DNA from: CAZUNO01 sp964621445 [NCBI: Candidatus Hadarchaeota archaeon]
GTDB taxonomy: Archaea; CAYQAE01; CAYVLA01
Length of the DNA stretch: 40,395 nt
Assembly (NCBI GenBank): GCA_964621445.1
Contig: CAZUNO010000001.1
Location: forward strand, 1 to 40,395
Reading direction: 5' to 3'
Below the pieces are notes generated by a model. The model had not been told where the DNA came from. It did no database searches and saw only the letters and a list, made by a program, of their open reading frames with translations. Within the stretch, counting starts at the first letter, position 1. Every line of letters starts with the position of its first letter. Positions 1-8,469 of the stretch are shown in pieces. The position numbers and the translations under genes are program-made.

Positions 1-46
1 GATGGGAGGGGGATTCCCCTCCATCTTTTTCTTTCTTTTTTTATCC
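1..46 (+). terminator. Hairpin plus T-tract terminator of an upstream gene
   Basis: Bases 1-5 (GATGG) pair with 21-25 (CCATC), and A7-GGGG pairs with CCCCT at 16-20. G6 is bulged and a four-base loop closes the hairpin. A long T-rich run follows (25-43). This reads as an intrinsic terminator for a plus-strand gene ending before the window. The upstream gene itself is not visible. Confidence 0.7.
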
Positions 47-66
47 CCGTTTAGGGACCAAAATCC

Positions 67-76
67 CTATTAATGA
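67..76 (+). promoter_or_regulatory. Probable TATA box for the 97-1362 gene
   Basis: CTATTAATGA is centred about 26 bp before the ATG at 97. This fits a leaderless archaeal transcript and supports that start over the upstream in-frame ATG at 73, which lies inside the box. A short inverted repeat, AGGGA (53-57) and TCCCT (64-68), sits just upstream and could be an operator; that role is a guess. Confidence 0.4.
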
Positions 77-96
77 TAGACGATAACAATTTGATG

Positions 97-1362
97 ATGG
101 TCCACAAGCTACCTAGAATAATTGCATTGGTCACCGTTTGGGCCCTGTTTCTCATTTCTCCATTTGCCATAGCTGCGCAGAACCTTGATCCAAGAAGGGT
201 ATCCGTTCTTTATGTGGGTGACCCCTATCCAGGAGTAAGTCCTTATCAGGCATTTAGGGAGGACGCCTTCATAGCGGTTAGTCCCATTAGATGCTATCAC
301 CACGGTGGAGCTGCCACCGAGCTAGTCGATGTTCACAAGTATATGCGCATCTATATGCCACGTAACGAACAGGATTATCTAAAAAGATATGATGTCGTCC
401 TTCTAAGTGATGCATATCGCCGCGCATTCACGCTGAAACAGTTGAAATGGTTCCAAGATAGCGTGGTGGACGAGGGATTTGGGTTAGCTATGGTGGGTGG
501 ACTGGATAGCTTTGGAGCGTCTACCAGCAGACCTGCTGCTAGTTGGTCTGGTTCCAGGATAGAGGAAATTCTCCCGGTGGAGGTCCCGCCGCCAGCTTAC
601 CATCATAACTGGATAAGCCCCTATGTACGGCCAGGCGGGGCGGCCATAAACATAGAGAATTACGAAAATGAGTTCATTTCAAGTCTTCCCTTCGAAACAA
701 TGCCCATGTTCACCCGCGCGATCAACGGCCAAATCGTTCTTGAAAAGCCGGGGACGACCGTGATAGCTCGGTGGGTACTACCCGAGTTCAACAATCCTCC
801 CTGCTATTCCACCTGGAAGCCCGGTAATGGAAGGACCTTCGCCATGATGCATGATTGGAATGGAGGGGTTACGGAGGAATATACGAGGTGGGCTTTCTAC
901 GGAGACTTTGCAATCAATTTGATGCTCTACGTTGGCCAGAAGGACGTGCCCCAGGATTATACCATTGTGCACCAATACAGAGACAGCATCCACAGGATAA
1001 GGCTCAGTAAGAATACGGTACTGGCCATGATCGGATTCATCGAGAAGTTCGGTGGAAATCCAAAACGAGTCGACGAGGAGATGGACATTCTGGAATCAAT
1101 GGTGGCCAAGGCAGGTGATCATTATCTGAATCAGGATTTCAATACCGCGATTGCGGCGGCCGAATCTGCAAATGATAAGATGGAGGAAATACAGGAGCTG
1201 GCCATTAGGATAAAGAACGAAGCACTTCTGTGGGTATATATCGTTGAATGGCTCAGCGTCACCGGAGTAAGTCTCATATCTGGATTCATCGTATGGTCGC
1301 TGATGATCAGGAGGAAGCTATACAGGAGCGTAAGGGGAACTCGTCTTTCTCGTCTTGATTAG
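97..1362 (+). CDS. Membrane-anchored extracytoplasmic protein with class I GATase-like domain
   Basis: The protein has a signal-peptide-like N-terminus (basic MVHKLPR, then a hydrophobic run ending near AIAAQ). A GATase-like alpha/beta domain follows: VSVLYVGD, then a VVLLSDAY strand, then a GGLDSFGAS segment. In this family the last segment sits where active amidotransferases carry the nucleophile elbow. No Gly-x-Cys-x-Gly elbow is seen, so the domain is probably non-catalytic. Similar GATase-like domains occur in prokaryotic surface proteins near von Willebrand A domains. The C-terminal third is helical and ends in one transmembrane segment near residues 386-408, followed by a basic cytoplasmic tail. 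I chose the ATG at 97 because it gives the best signal peptide and the best TATA spacing; ATGs at 73 and 94 are in frame. The substrate is unknown. Confidence 0.6.
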   Translation: MVHKLPRIIALVTVWALFLISPFAIAAQNLDPRRVSVLYVGDPYPGVSPYQAFREDAFIAVSPIRCYHHGGAATELVDVHKYMRIYMPRNEQDYLKRYDVVLLSDAYRRAFTLKQLKWFQDSVVDEGFGLAMVGGLDSFGASTSRPAASWSGSRIEEILPVEVPPPAYHHNWISPYVRPGGAAINIENYENEFISSLPFETMPMFTRAINGQIVLEKPGTTVIARWVLPEFNNPPCYSTWKPGNGRTFAMMHDWNGGVTEEYTRWAFYGDFAINLMLYVGQKDVPQDYTIVHQYRDSIHRIRLSKNTVLAMIGFIEKFGGNPKRVDEEMDILESMVAKAGDHYLNQDFNTAIAAAESANDKMEEIQELAIRIKNEALLWVYIVEWLSVTGVSLISGFIVWSLMIRRKLYRSVRGTRLSRLD

Positions 1363-1515
1363 ATCCTGTACGTAATGCAGGGCGCTGCCAAGAATATCCC
1401 ACAAGCAACCCCTCTCCAGCCAGTATAATAATAGAACTCTATTAGATCAGTTGTTCGCTGAAATAGGGATTTTTAGGTATTGTGTTATTCTATGAAAGCA
1501 CTTTGGTGCAAAAAA

Positions 1516-1527
1516 TTTATATTTAAA
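1516..1527 (+). promoter_or_regulatory. TATA box of the smc operon
   Basis: TTTATATTTAAA is a near-consensus archaeal TATA box preceded by an A-run. Transcription should start near 1547, giving a leader of about 30 bases before the ATG at 1578. The remainder of the 215-base intergenic stretch (1363-1577) shows no gene or RNA that I can recognise. Confidence 0.6.
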
Positions 1528-1577
1528 CAGTTGATTCCAAAAAACGCCCTGAGAAGATTCCCTAAGCAGGCGAGCCT

Positions 1578-2132
1578 ATGGTAACAACCCTGGAAGAGAA
1601 AGGGATATATGGACTCGTTGGTAGCCCCGAGAGACTGAGGATACTCGAAGAGCTAGAAACGGGACCAAAGGACCGGGGATACTTCATCGAGCTCCTTAAT
1701 CTTTGGCCACAGGCGGTCAAATACCATATTGACATACTTGTTAATGGTGGTTTGGTGGCTGAAAGATGGTCAAAGAAGGGCAGGAGGAAAAAGATCTACA
1801 CCCTCACCGAAAGAGGTGAGGATTCAATTACGAATATCGGTCCGGCCAAGAATTTCCCCAGCGATGATTGGGTTGAGGTTTTCATAGGACAGGAGGGCAA
1901 GCGGACTCTATCCTACATAGCTTCGATATCGGATGGAAAGTGGCACGATCTCGAGGAAGCAGCACAGGTCATCGGTGAAAGGAAGATAAGAATTCTTCGC
2001 AAGAATGGAATGCTGGAGGTAGATGGAAATGAAAGAAGGATTCGCACGGGGGATTTCAGCCTTACAATGAATTCGGACTGGGTGAGGGGCTTGACTGAGT
2101 CGGAAAACGGTGATTATCCTTGGTCCACATAG
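1578..2132 (+). CDS. Tandem winged-helix protein, first gene of the smc-scpAB operon
   Basis: 184 residues. The N-terminal half is an ArsR-type winged helix: GSPERLRILEEL, then a recognition-helix region around AVKYHIDILVNGGLV, then a basic wing rich in KKGRRKK. The second half (about 100-160, GKRTLSYIASISDGKWHDLEEAAQ) looks like a second, degenerate winged helix with a short recognition segment. No metal-binding cysteines are seen. Its 3' end overlaps smc by 13 bases, so the two are translationally coupled. It may be an autoregulator of the segregation operon or a DNA-binding accessory factor for SMC; the context suggests this but the sequence does not prove it. Confidence 0.7.
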   Translation: MVTTLEEKGIYGLVGSPERLRILEELETGPKDRGYFIELLNLWPQAVKYHIDILVNGGLVAERWSKKGRRKKIYTLTERGEDSITNIGPAKNFPSDDWVEVFIGQEGKRTLSYIASISDGKWHDLEEAAQVIGERKIRILRKNGMLEVDGNERRIRTGDFSLTMNSDWVRGLTESENGDYPWST

Positions 2133-5100
2133 AGAAGATTTCGCTGAGAGGCTTCAAGTCGTTTGGAAATAAGAGGGTTGGGATCCCGATTTCCAAGGGC
2201 TTTACTGCCGTAGTGGGGCCAAATGGCTCCGGAAAGAGCAATGTAGTGGACGCCATATGTTTCGTTTTGGGGAGGATGTCCACAAAATCAATGCGGGCCG
2301 AAAGACTTACCGACCTTATTTGGGCAGGTAACGATAATTTCCCGGAGGGTTCCTATACCGAGGTCTCTCTACATCTGAATAACCCCGATCGGAAACTTCC
2401 TATAGACGAACCTAAAGTGGTGGTCTCGCGACGGGTTGATCGTTCTGGTCGAAGCGTCTACAGGGCCAACAAGAATCGGATGACCAGGAAGGAGATCGTA
2501 GATATCCTGGCAATGGCCGATATATTCCCGGATGGTTATAACATAGTCCTTCAGGGGGACATCACCAAGCTAGTAAAAATGACTCCCGTTGAGAGGAGGA
2601 TGCTAATAGACGAGTTGTCGGGTGTTGCGGAATACGATTCGAAAAGGGAAAAGGCCATGAAGGAGCTGTCAAAGGCCGAGGAGAACATCAGGGCAACAAA
2701 TTTGGTTATCGATGAGGTCCTTTCCCAGTTAAGACGTTTGGAGAGGGAGAGGGACGAGGCGGTTCGATACCAGGATCTTATAACCCAGATAAGGGAACTG
2801 AAATGGCAATACCAGCATAATCAACTCCGAAGATACAGGGAGAGGTACGACGCCATTCTGGAGAAGACCAAGAAGGGACAAGAGCGTATCGATGAAATCC
2901 AAAACCAGATAGATGATATTAACACAGAGATAAGGGAGAAAGAGGAGAAACAGGAGAAGCTAGAGCGGCTAATAGAGAAGAGGCAGGAATCCGATCAGGA
3001 GAAGATCGGTCAACAGATCGAAGAGGTTCGCGCTCAGATCGTTCGTGCCCAGGAAAATATGAAGAATACAAAGGAAAACCTGGACAAGCAAAGAACAAGA
3101 AAGGGTGAACTCGAATCGGAGATCGAGTCCGCGACGGAAAAGATTAGGGATAATCGAAACCGAGTAAAGAGTCTAGAGGCCCAGCGAGGGAAGGTACAGG
3201 AATCACTTGAGAATCTACGCTCAAAGAGAAAGTCGTTGGAGGAAAAAATTTCCGAGCGACAAGCCGAGACATCAAACCTAAGAAAGGAAGTACAGGAACT
3301 GGATGAAGTCCTAAAAACCAATCGCCAAAGAGAGAGAACTTCCAGGGAGGAAAGGTCAAAGGCCGAGATGAAGGTTCACCAAGCACGTGAAAGGGTTTCC
3401 CATCTCGAGGAGTCCATAGAGGAGCAATCAGAAAGGCTTGAGACTCTCCAAGCCAGGAGACGGGAACAACGAGGGAAAAAGTCCCTTCATGAAGATGGAG
3501 TAAATGAGCTGGCCTCGGAGATGGAGGAGCTCCGTGGTAGGATCGAGGAACATAAACGTGCACTTTCGGGGATAGATGGCGATTTGAAGATGAAATCAAA
3601 TCGCCTCACACGAATGAAAGCCTATTTGAAGGCGGCACAGGAGAGCGAAAACCCCAGAAAGAGAGCGATTTCAAACCTGATGGTCGAGAAGGAAAAGGGG
3701 AATGTGCAGGGACTGCTGGGCACCATATCCCAGATGACCGATGTGCCCGATGAGTACAGGTTGCCCATCTTTGCCGCATTGGATAATCGTTTGGAATACC
3801 TGGTGGTGGAGGATAGGGAATCAGCCCGGAAATGCATTGAATACCTGAAGGAGAATGAAATAGGCTGGGCCGATTTCATCCCCCTCGATGAAATCCAAGA
3901 TCGAGAAAAGAACGAACCGAATATTTCCGTTTCCGGCGAGGGAGTTATAGGGCCGGCCATGGACTTCGTGGAATTCAAGGGTGAAGTAGGAAAGGTTTTG
4001 CAATTTTTGTTGGGAAAAACGTACCTTACACGGAAAAGCCCATGGGAAATGGATACCAAGGATGTGGACCTGGTCTCCGTGGATGGCGAGGTACATGGCG
4101 AAATGGGGGTGATGAGTGGCGGATACCGACCATACAGTGGTCATTTCGATTCGATGTTGGACTTCAGCCATGAGGATCTTAAGCAACTTGAGGAGGAGGT
4201 AAGGTCCTTTGAATCGGAGAAAAACCGGGTCCAAACGGATCTCGAGGAACTAAATTCCGGTCTGGTAAGCTGTCGTGAGAGACATGCTGAGCACAAGTCG
4301 AAATTGGATTCCGTTCGCCGGGATATCGAGAATTTGGAGAGTGAGATCCAGGAGGTGGAGTCCAGAGTAGGGAATCTGCAGGAATCCAGAGAGAATGCGT
4401 TGGAAGATCTTAGCAGAGCCCAGAAGAAGACCAAGGAGGCTAAGAGCAAGGAGAAAGAGGCCTCGGATGCCTTACGGGAAACGGAAACCAGGAGAGACCG
4501 GCTGGTAAGGGAACTGGAAGACTCTGAGATGAATCGCCTGGACCAGGAGCTACGAAATGTAACCTCATCAATAAATCAAGAGATTGAGCGTGAATCGGAG
4601 CTTAATTCGGAGATAGTTTCCCTGAATAGGGAGACGGAGTACCTAGAGAATGGCCGGGGGAAGTACCGAAAGGATCTCCAGGAAATCGAGAAATCGGTTG
4701 AAGGGCTGGAGCTGGTATTAGACAAGATCAAAAAGGATATTCCAAAACTGGAAGAGGAATTAAGCCAGCTCAAGGAGTCCCAGGGGGAAATTAGGAATCA
4801 GGTCAAACAACTACGTAGCACCATCTTTTCCGAAAAAAGCGATCTTAGCGACCTGGTTCAGGAAAGGGATTCGCTATCGGAGGATAAGAATAGACTCACC
4901 GTAGAGGTCAATTCATCGGTCTATGAAAGAAGTCAGCTTGATGTGGACATCCACAAGCTTGAAAACGAAATGGAGATGATGGATTACGAATATGAGCCGG
5001 TGGAGATCGATGAGCTGGAGAAGATATCCAAGAAGATATCGGCCCTCGATGTGGAGAAATCAAAGCTTGAACCGGTTAATATGAGGGCTATAGAGAGCTA

Positions 5101-5719
5101 TGAAGAGACCGAGGTTAAGTTCAATGAATACAAGGAACGTAGGGACAAGGTGATGGAGGAGAGGGAGGCCATTCTCCATTTCATGGAGGAGATCGAAAGA
5201 AAGAAGAAACAGGTGTTCATGAACGCCTTCGAAAACATAGCTGCAAACTTCCAGACTATATTCGCCAAGCTGTCCCCGGGAGGGGAGGGCAAACTGGTAT
5301 TGGAGGATTATGACGATCCATTCTCCGGGGGTCTTGAGATAGAGGCAAAGCCGGCCGGTAAGGAGGTGAATGCCATCGATTCAATGTCAGGGGGAGAGAA
5401 GGCGTTGACTGCCATAGCCTTCATCTTCAGCATCCAGGCCTATAAGCCCTCGCCCTTCTACATTCTAGACGAGATCGATGCACATCTTGATGACGAGAAC
5501 GTGAAGAGAGTAGCTGAGCTAATCGCTGATACGGCAAGGGATTCCCAGTTCATAATCGTGACCTTGAGGGATTCCATGATGGCTCTAGCAGACGAACTGA
5601 TTGGAGTTTCCATGCAGGATAATGGAGTATCGAAGGTCGTGGGTGTCCGCATGGAGGCTGGAGAAATCGTCGAAGGGGCTACGGGGAACGAAGTGGAGGC
5701 TGGGGGCGCTGAGGTTTGA
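2120..5719 (+). CDS. smc: Chromosome segregation protein SMC
   Basis: 1199 residues, the usual SMC length. Walker A GPNGSGKS is at 33-40. Long heptad coiled coils run at about 170-505 and 680-1010, flanking a hinge (about 515-675). The C-terminal head carries the ABC signature at 1089-1093 (MSGGE, with Met in place of the usual Leu) and Walker B LDEID at 1116-1120, followed by an AHLDDEN D-loop. SMC forms a DNA-entrapping ATPase ring with the ScpA kleisin and ScpB. The start is TTG at 2120; it places the family's usual opening (VHIEKISLRGFKSFG) at the N-terminus. It overlaps the upstream gene by 13 bases and scpA by 4. Confidence 0.97.
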   Translation: MVHIEKISLRGFKSFGNKRVGIPISKGFTAVVGPNGSGKSNVVDAICFVLGRMSTKSMRAERLTDLIWAGNDNFPEGSYTEVSLHLNNPDRKLPIDEPKVVVSRRVDRSGRSVYRANKNRMTRKEIVDILAMADIFPDGYNIVLQGDITKLVKMTPVERRMLIDELSGVAEYDSKREKAMKELSKAEENIRATNLVIDEVLSQLRRLERERDEAVRYQDLITQIRELKWQYQHNQLRRYRERYDAILEKTKKGQERIDEIQNQIDDINTEIREKEEKQEKLERLIEKRQESDQEKIGQQIEEVRAQIVRAQENMKNTKENLDKQRTRKGELESEIESATEKIRDNRNRVKSLEAQRGKVQESLENLRSKRKSLEEKISERQAETSNLRKEVQELDEVLKTNRQRERTSREERSKAEMKVHQARERVSHLEESIEEQSERLETLQARRREQRGKKSLHEDGVNELASEMEELRGRIEEHKRALSGIDGDLKMKSNRLTRMKAYLKAAQESENPRKRAISNLMVEKEKGNVQGLLGTISQMTDVPDEYRLPIFAALDNRLEYLVVEDRESARKCIEYLKENEIGWADFIPLDEIQDREKNEPNISVSGEGVIGPAMDFVEFKGEVGKVLQFLLGKTYLTRKSPWEMDTKDVDLVSVDGEVHGEMGVMSGGYRPYSGHFDSMLDFSHEDLKQLEEEVRSFESEKNRVQTDLEELNSGLVSCRERHAEHKSKLDSVRRDIENLESEIQEVESRVGNLQESRENALEDLSRAQKKTKEAKSKEKEASDALRETETRRDRLVRELEDSEMNRLDQELRNVTSSINQEIERESELNSEIVSLNRETEYLENGRGKYRKDLQEIEKSVEGLELVLDKIKKDIPKLEEELSQLKESQGEIRNQVKQLRSTIFSEKSDLSDLVQERDSLSEDKNRLTVEVNSSVYERSQLDVDIHKLENEMEMMDYEYEPVEIDELEKISKKISALDVEKSKLEPVNMRAIESYEETEVKFNEYKERRDKVMEEREAILHFMEEIERKKKQVFMNAFENIAANFQTIFAKLSPGGEGKLVLEDYDDPFSGGLEIEAKPAGKEVNAIDSMSGGEKALTAIAFIFSIQAYKPSPFYILDEIDAHLDDENVKRVAELIADTARDSQFIIVTLRDSMMALADELIGVSMQDNGVSKVVGVRMEAGEIVEGATGNEVEAGGAEV

Positions 5720-6408
5720 GTGCCAATCTTAAGTTCAAAGGCTTTGACCAGAACGAGGAAATAAAGCCTCTGGATCTTCTTCTCCACCTGGTCGTAGCCG
5801 GAAAGATGGATCCCTGGGACATAGATATCGTGGAGGTCACCGACAGATACATGGCAACCCTGGAGGAGTTCCGGTCCATGGATCTAAGACTTTCGGCCAG
5901 GACCATACTGGCAGGATCGGTACTGGTACGTTTGAAGTCCGAGGCCATATTGGAACCAGAGGAGGGGGAGATGGAGGACGAGACTGCCGAGGAGCTTAGA
6001 GAGAAGTACGATATAGATCCCCTCGTCCCCCCCATAAGAAGGATAAGCGCCCGGACCACGCTCCCCCAGCTATTCGAGGCACTGATGGATGCACTGGAGG
6101 AGGAACGATACAAGAACGAGATGATGATGGCCTCAATGGACGAGCCGGAGGAGACAACCATGTTCCTGGACGAGAACAGGATTGACGTTAGCGAGTCGGT
6201 GAGGAGGCTCCATCAGAAGATATTGATGATTGCCAGGGAGTTTGAGATGGTAACCTTCACCCAGGTGCTTCTAGGGAGGGAACCGATCGCGATTTGCAGG
6301 ACCTTCCTTTTCCTATTGTTTCTTGTCAGAGACGGGAAGATCCGGATATGGCAGGAGGATTTCTTCGGACAGATATTCGTCGAACCACTTCAACAAGAGG
6401 CGTCATGA
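5716..6408 (+). CDS. scpA: Segregation and condensation protein A (kleisin)
   Basis: 230 residues. The N-terminus has the ScpA pattern FKGFDQNEEIKPLDLLLHLV with PWDIDIVEVTDRYM after it, the helical part that contacts the SMC neck. The middle is acidic and probably flexible (EPEEGEMEDETAEEL). The C-terminus forms the small winged helix that binds the SMC cap. The start is TTG at 5716, overlapping the smc stop as TTGA. The 3' end overlaps scpB as ATGA at 6405-6408, so smc, scpA and scpB are coupled. Confidence 0.92.
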   Translation: MSANLKFKGFDQNEEIKPLDLLLHLVVAGKMDPWDIDIVEVTDRYMATLEEFRSMDLRLSARTILAGSVLVRLKSEAILEPEEGEMEDETAEELREKYDIDPLVPPIRRISARTTLPQLFEALMDALEEERYKNEMMMASMDEPEETTMFLDENRIDVSESVRRLHQKILMIAREFEMVTFTQVLLGREPIAICRTFLFLLFLVRDGKIRIWQEDFFGQIFVEPLQQEAS

Positions 6409-6926
6409 TGGGTCTAGTTGAGGATAAATCCATAGTTGAGGCCTGTCTTTTTGCGGCAGGCAAACCGGTCAAGATAGATGAGCTATCAAGTCTGGTGGGC
6501 ACTCGATCGCTGGAATATGTGGAGAAGTTGGTGGAATATCTAAGTCGCGAATACGAGGAGAGGGATTCGGCCATTGAGGTGGTGAGAGTTCTCGATGATA
6601 GTTTTGCGATGCAGCTTAAGACCGATGTGTATAACAAGGTACAGGACTTCTCGCCCAGGAGCGAGTTATCATCGGCTATCCTCAGGACATTGGCACTGAT
6701 AGCCTATAAACAGCCGGTCAAGCAATCCGAGATAGCAAAGATTATTGGTACACAGAGCTATGACTACATCAGAAAACTCATTGACAGGAATTTCGTTACC
6801 TCAGAACCAAGTGGTAGGACCAAGATTCTTAGAACCACAAAAACTTTCGCAGAGTACTTTGGATTTGAAACGGATGAGCCAAAGGAAATCAAGGAAAGGA
6901 TGAAAAGCGTGATAACCGTGGAATAG
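6405..6926 (+). CDS. scpB: Segregation and condensation protein B
   Basis: 173 residues from the ATG at 6405. ScpB is a winged-helix dimer that binds ScpA in the SMC complex. The family pattern is visible: IVEACLFAAGKPVKIDEL near the start, a first winged helix through EYEERDSAIEVVRV, then a second with LRTLALIAYKQPVKQSEIAKI followed by YDYIRKLIDRNFV. The frame stays open upstream to 6294, but that part is scpA sequence in another frame. ATGA overlap with scpA and an AAGAGG ribosome-binding stretch near 6395 support this start. Confidence 0.9.
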   Translation: MMGLVEDKSIVEACLFAAGKPVKIDELSSLVGTRSLEYVEKLVEYLSREYEERDSAIEVVRVLDDSFAMQLKTDVYNKVQDFSPRSELSSAILRTLALIAYKQPVKQSEIAKIIGTQSYDYIRKLIDRNFVTSEPSGRTKILRTTKTFAEYFGFETDEPKEIKERMKSVITVE

Positions 6927-6927
6927 C

Positions 6928-7347
6928 TTAAATGGTAATCAATTCTGCCTGAATTACCGTTCCCGGGTCCTGGAGAATCCTAACGAAGCTCCGATCAAGG
7001 TCTCGAGCAGCCTTGTCGACGCCGATCAATACGGTCCTGGGACAGATGTAATCGCTCTTCCTAAATACCATATCCTCGGTATCTTCCAAAGAGAGGTCAG
7101 GGTGACCGAATCCAATTATTCTCTCCGACATTTCCCCCGCCTTGAGTACAAGGGCCATCCTTTTCCCATTTCTAATTTCTCTCTTCAGCCCCTGATCTAT
7201 ACCTTTACTGGCCCTGGAGCATGAAACCCCTATGATACAATCTCCTCCTCGGGTAATCTCTGGCTCCTTGGTTAATTCCAGGGTTGTTGCGTGGAAGGCG
7301 GTGATTAGGGGATGTCCTCTGGCGGTGAATTGGTCGGACGCCATCAT
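6928..7347 (-). CDS. DUF371 family protein
   Basis: About 139 residues from the ATG pair at 7347/7344. The pattern PLITAFHATTLELTKEPEIT, GGDCIIGVSCSRA and GHPDLSLEDTEDMVFRKSD matches the archaeal DUF371 family, whose function is not established. The frame extends to 7449, but the extra 34 residues lie inside the neighbouring methyltransferase gene on the opposite strand and do not resemble the family start. A TATA box at 7366-7374 lies 23-26 bp upstream of the chosen starts. Its stop is next to the scpB stop (convergent). The conserved Asp/Cys segment and basic residues suggest a small-molecule or nucleic-acid role, which is only a guess. Confidence 0.8.
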   Translation of the reverse strand: MMASDQFTARGHPLITAFHATTLELTKEPEITRGGDCIIGVSCSRASKGIDQGLKREIRNGKRMALVLKAGEMSERIIGFGHPDLSLEDTEDMVFRKSDYICPRTVLIGVDKAARDLDRSFVRILQDPGTVIQAELITI

Positions 7348-7365
7348 ATTTTTGAGAATGGAAGG

Positions 7366-7374
7366 TATATTTAA
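7366..7374 (-). promoter_or_regulatory. TATA box for the DUF371 gene
   Basis: On the minus strand this reads TTAAATATA, centred 23-26 bp before the DUF371 start codons, consistent with a leaderless transcript. The box lies between two possible in-frame starts (7358, 7379) of the divergent pcm gene, so the two promoters overlap. Confidence 0.5.
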
Positions 7375-7378
7375 CTCA

Positions 7379-8035
7379 ATGGCAGGGCCGGGATACGAGG
7401 AGAGCAGACGCAATCTAGTTGAGAGTTTAACTAGGTCGGGATACATCATTTCTGATGGGGTGAGGGAGGCTTTCCTAAATGTGCCAAGGGAATTGTTCGT
7501 CCCCGACCACCTAAGGGGGAAGGCTTATGTTGATTCGCCATTACCAATAGGGAGCGGGCAGACGATATCAGCCCCATCTATGATAGCGATAATGCTGGAG
7601 GAAATGGATCTGGCCCCGGGACAGAGGGTCCTCGAGATCGGAACTGGGTCAGGTTACAATGCCGCACTCCTGTATGAGATGGTTGAGTGCAAGATCTTTA
7701 CCATAGAGAGAATCCCGGAACTTGTGGAATTTGCCAAAAAAAATCTCAAGTCAGCTGGTTATGAAGTTAATATTGAAGTGGTCGTTGGTGACGGTACCCA
7801 GGGTCATCCCCGGGCCGGACCTTATGACAGAATCGTGGTAACCGCCGGAGCACCTAAAATCCCAAAGCCCCTTGGAGAGCAACTCAAGGAGGGGGGAATG
7901 ATTGGAATTCCCGTTGGGGGTAATCGATCATTTCAGGAATTCATTACCGCAACCAAGGAAGAAGACGGCGAATTGAAGAGAACCTCCCACGGGGGATGCG
8001 CTTTTGTACCCCTTATCGGGGAGGAGGGCTGGTAG
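7379..8035 (+). CDS. pcm: Protein-L-isoaspartate O-methyltransferase
   Basis: 218 residues from the ATG at 7379, the usual size. It methylates L-isoaspartyl residues of damaged proteins with S-adenosylmethionine so they can revert to aspartate. Visible features are the family segment PLPIGSGQTISAPSMIAIML, the SAM motif VLEIGTGSGYNAALL, an acidic strand end near ERIPEL and the GDGTQGHP segment. An ATG at 7358 is also in frame. The longer frame to 7232 runs across the divergent DUF371 gene and is not family-like. srp19 starts six bases after the stop, so the pair is probably co-transcribed. Confidence 0.93.
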   Translation: MAGPGYEESRRNLVESLTRSGYIISDGVREAFLNVPRELFVPDHLRGKAYVDSPLPIGSGQTISAPSMIAIMLEEMDLAPGQRVLEIGTGSGYNAALLYEMVECKIFTIERIPELVEFAKKNLKSAGYEVNIEVVVGDGTQGHPRAGPYDRIVVTAGAPKIPKPLGEQLKEGGMIGIPVGGNRSFQEFITATKEEDGELKRTSHGGCAFVPLIGEEGW

Positions 8036-8041
8036 ATTAGA

Positions 8042-8317
8042 ATGGATTACGTAATTCTCTGGCCTGCATTCATTGACTCAAGGAGGTCAAGAAGCGAGGG
8101 TCGAAAGTTGCCTCGAAGGTTTTGTGTGAAGTCTCCCGAGATAGGTGAGATTATGGATGCAGCAAAAAGGCTAAATCTCAGTCCCAAAGTGGAGAAGAAG
8201 GCTTACCCGAGAAGATGGAATTCCGAGAAGGAAGCGATCATGCTGCAAAAAAAGATCTCCCGGGTAGAGGCAATGAAAAAGATCGCCAAGGAGATAAGGA
8301 GCAAGCGTTCGGAGTAA
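8042..8317 (+). CDS. srp19: Signal recognition particle subunit SRP19
   Basis: 91 residues. SRP19 binds the tips of helices 6 and 8 of the 7S RNA and primes it for SRP54. The N-terminus shows the archaeal SRP19 signature: an LWPAFIDSRRSRSEGRKLP stretch, then MDAAKRLNL and KKAYPRRWN. The C-terminus is short and basic (MKKIAKEIRSKRSE), as in RNA-binding archaeal forms. It lies between pcm and gar1-tfb, an information-processing neighbourhood. No 7S RNA gene is seen in the window. Confidence 0.92.
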   Translation: MDYVILWPAFIDSRRSRSEGRKLPRRFCVKSPEIGEIMDAAKRLNLSPKVEKKAYPRRWNSEKEAIMLQKKISRVEAMKKIAKEIRSKRSE

Positions 8318-8336
8318 CCGGATTGGAGTTTGGCCG

Positions 8337-8357
8337 AGCTTAATTTTTCCATAAGCT
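8337..8357. repeat. 6-bp inverted repeat beside the gar1 TATA box
   Basis: AGCTTA (8337-8342) and TAAGCT (8352-8357) are exact reverse complements separated by nine bases that include a T-run. It could be the end of the srp19 transcript or an operator touching the gar1 promoter. A 6-bp repeat is weak evidence by itself. Confidence 0.35.
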
Positions 8358-8364
8358 ATTTATG
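8357..8364 (+). promoter_or_regulatory. TATA box for gar1-tfb1
   Basis: TATTTATG lies about 100 bp before the gar1 ATG. Transcription starting about 26 bp downstream (near 8387) would leave a leader of roughly 75 bases, long for this window, where most first genes look leaderless. Confidence 0.45.
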
Positions 8365-8419
8365 TCCTAAAATGACAAGATAACCAATCGGGGAATAGGG
8401 ACCAGAGAGGTAGAGTGCC

Positions 8420-8469
8420 AGTTCTCGTGTTTCCTTTCTCTGCACCGAGAAGGTGCTGAAATGAGAACT
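8420..8469 (+). promoter_or_regulatory. Candidate structured leader over the gar1 start site
   Basis: AGTTCTC (8420-8426) pairs perfectly with GAGAACT (8463-8469), the second arm taking in the last base of the ATG (8461-8463). Inside lies a hairpin GCACC (8442-8446), GAGAA loop, GGTGC (8452-8456), which hides the likely ribosome binding site AAGGTG (8450-8455). A second TTCTC (8436-8440) could instead pair with the GAGAA loop, so two exclusive folds are possible. This suggests translational control of gar1, perhaps by Gar1 itself. It is an inference from base pairing only. Confidence 0.4.

Noticed and set aside
2062-5787. Many long minus-strand frames opposite smc and scpA
   Set aside because: They are serine-rich shadows of charged coiled-coil codons; the plus-strand frame has clear SMC motifs throughout and no promoter or start context supports the others.
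6294-6404. Upstream extension of scpB
   Set aside because: These codons are scpA sequence in another frame; the ATGA overlap gives the natural start.
7232-7378. Extended N-terminus of the isoaspartate methyltransferase
   Set aside because: The extra residues lie antisense to DUF371, do not fit the family and are upstream of the likely promoter.
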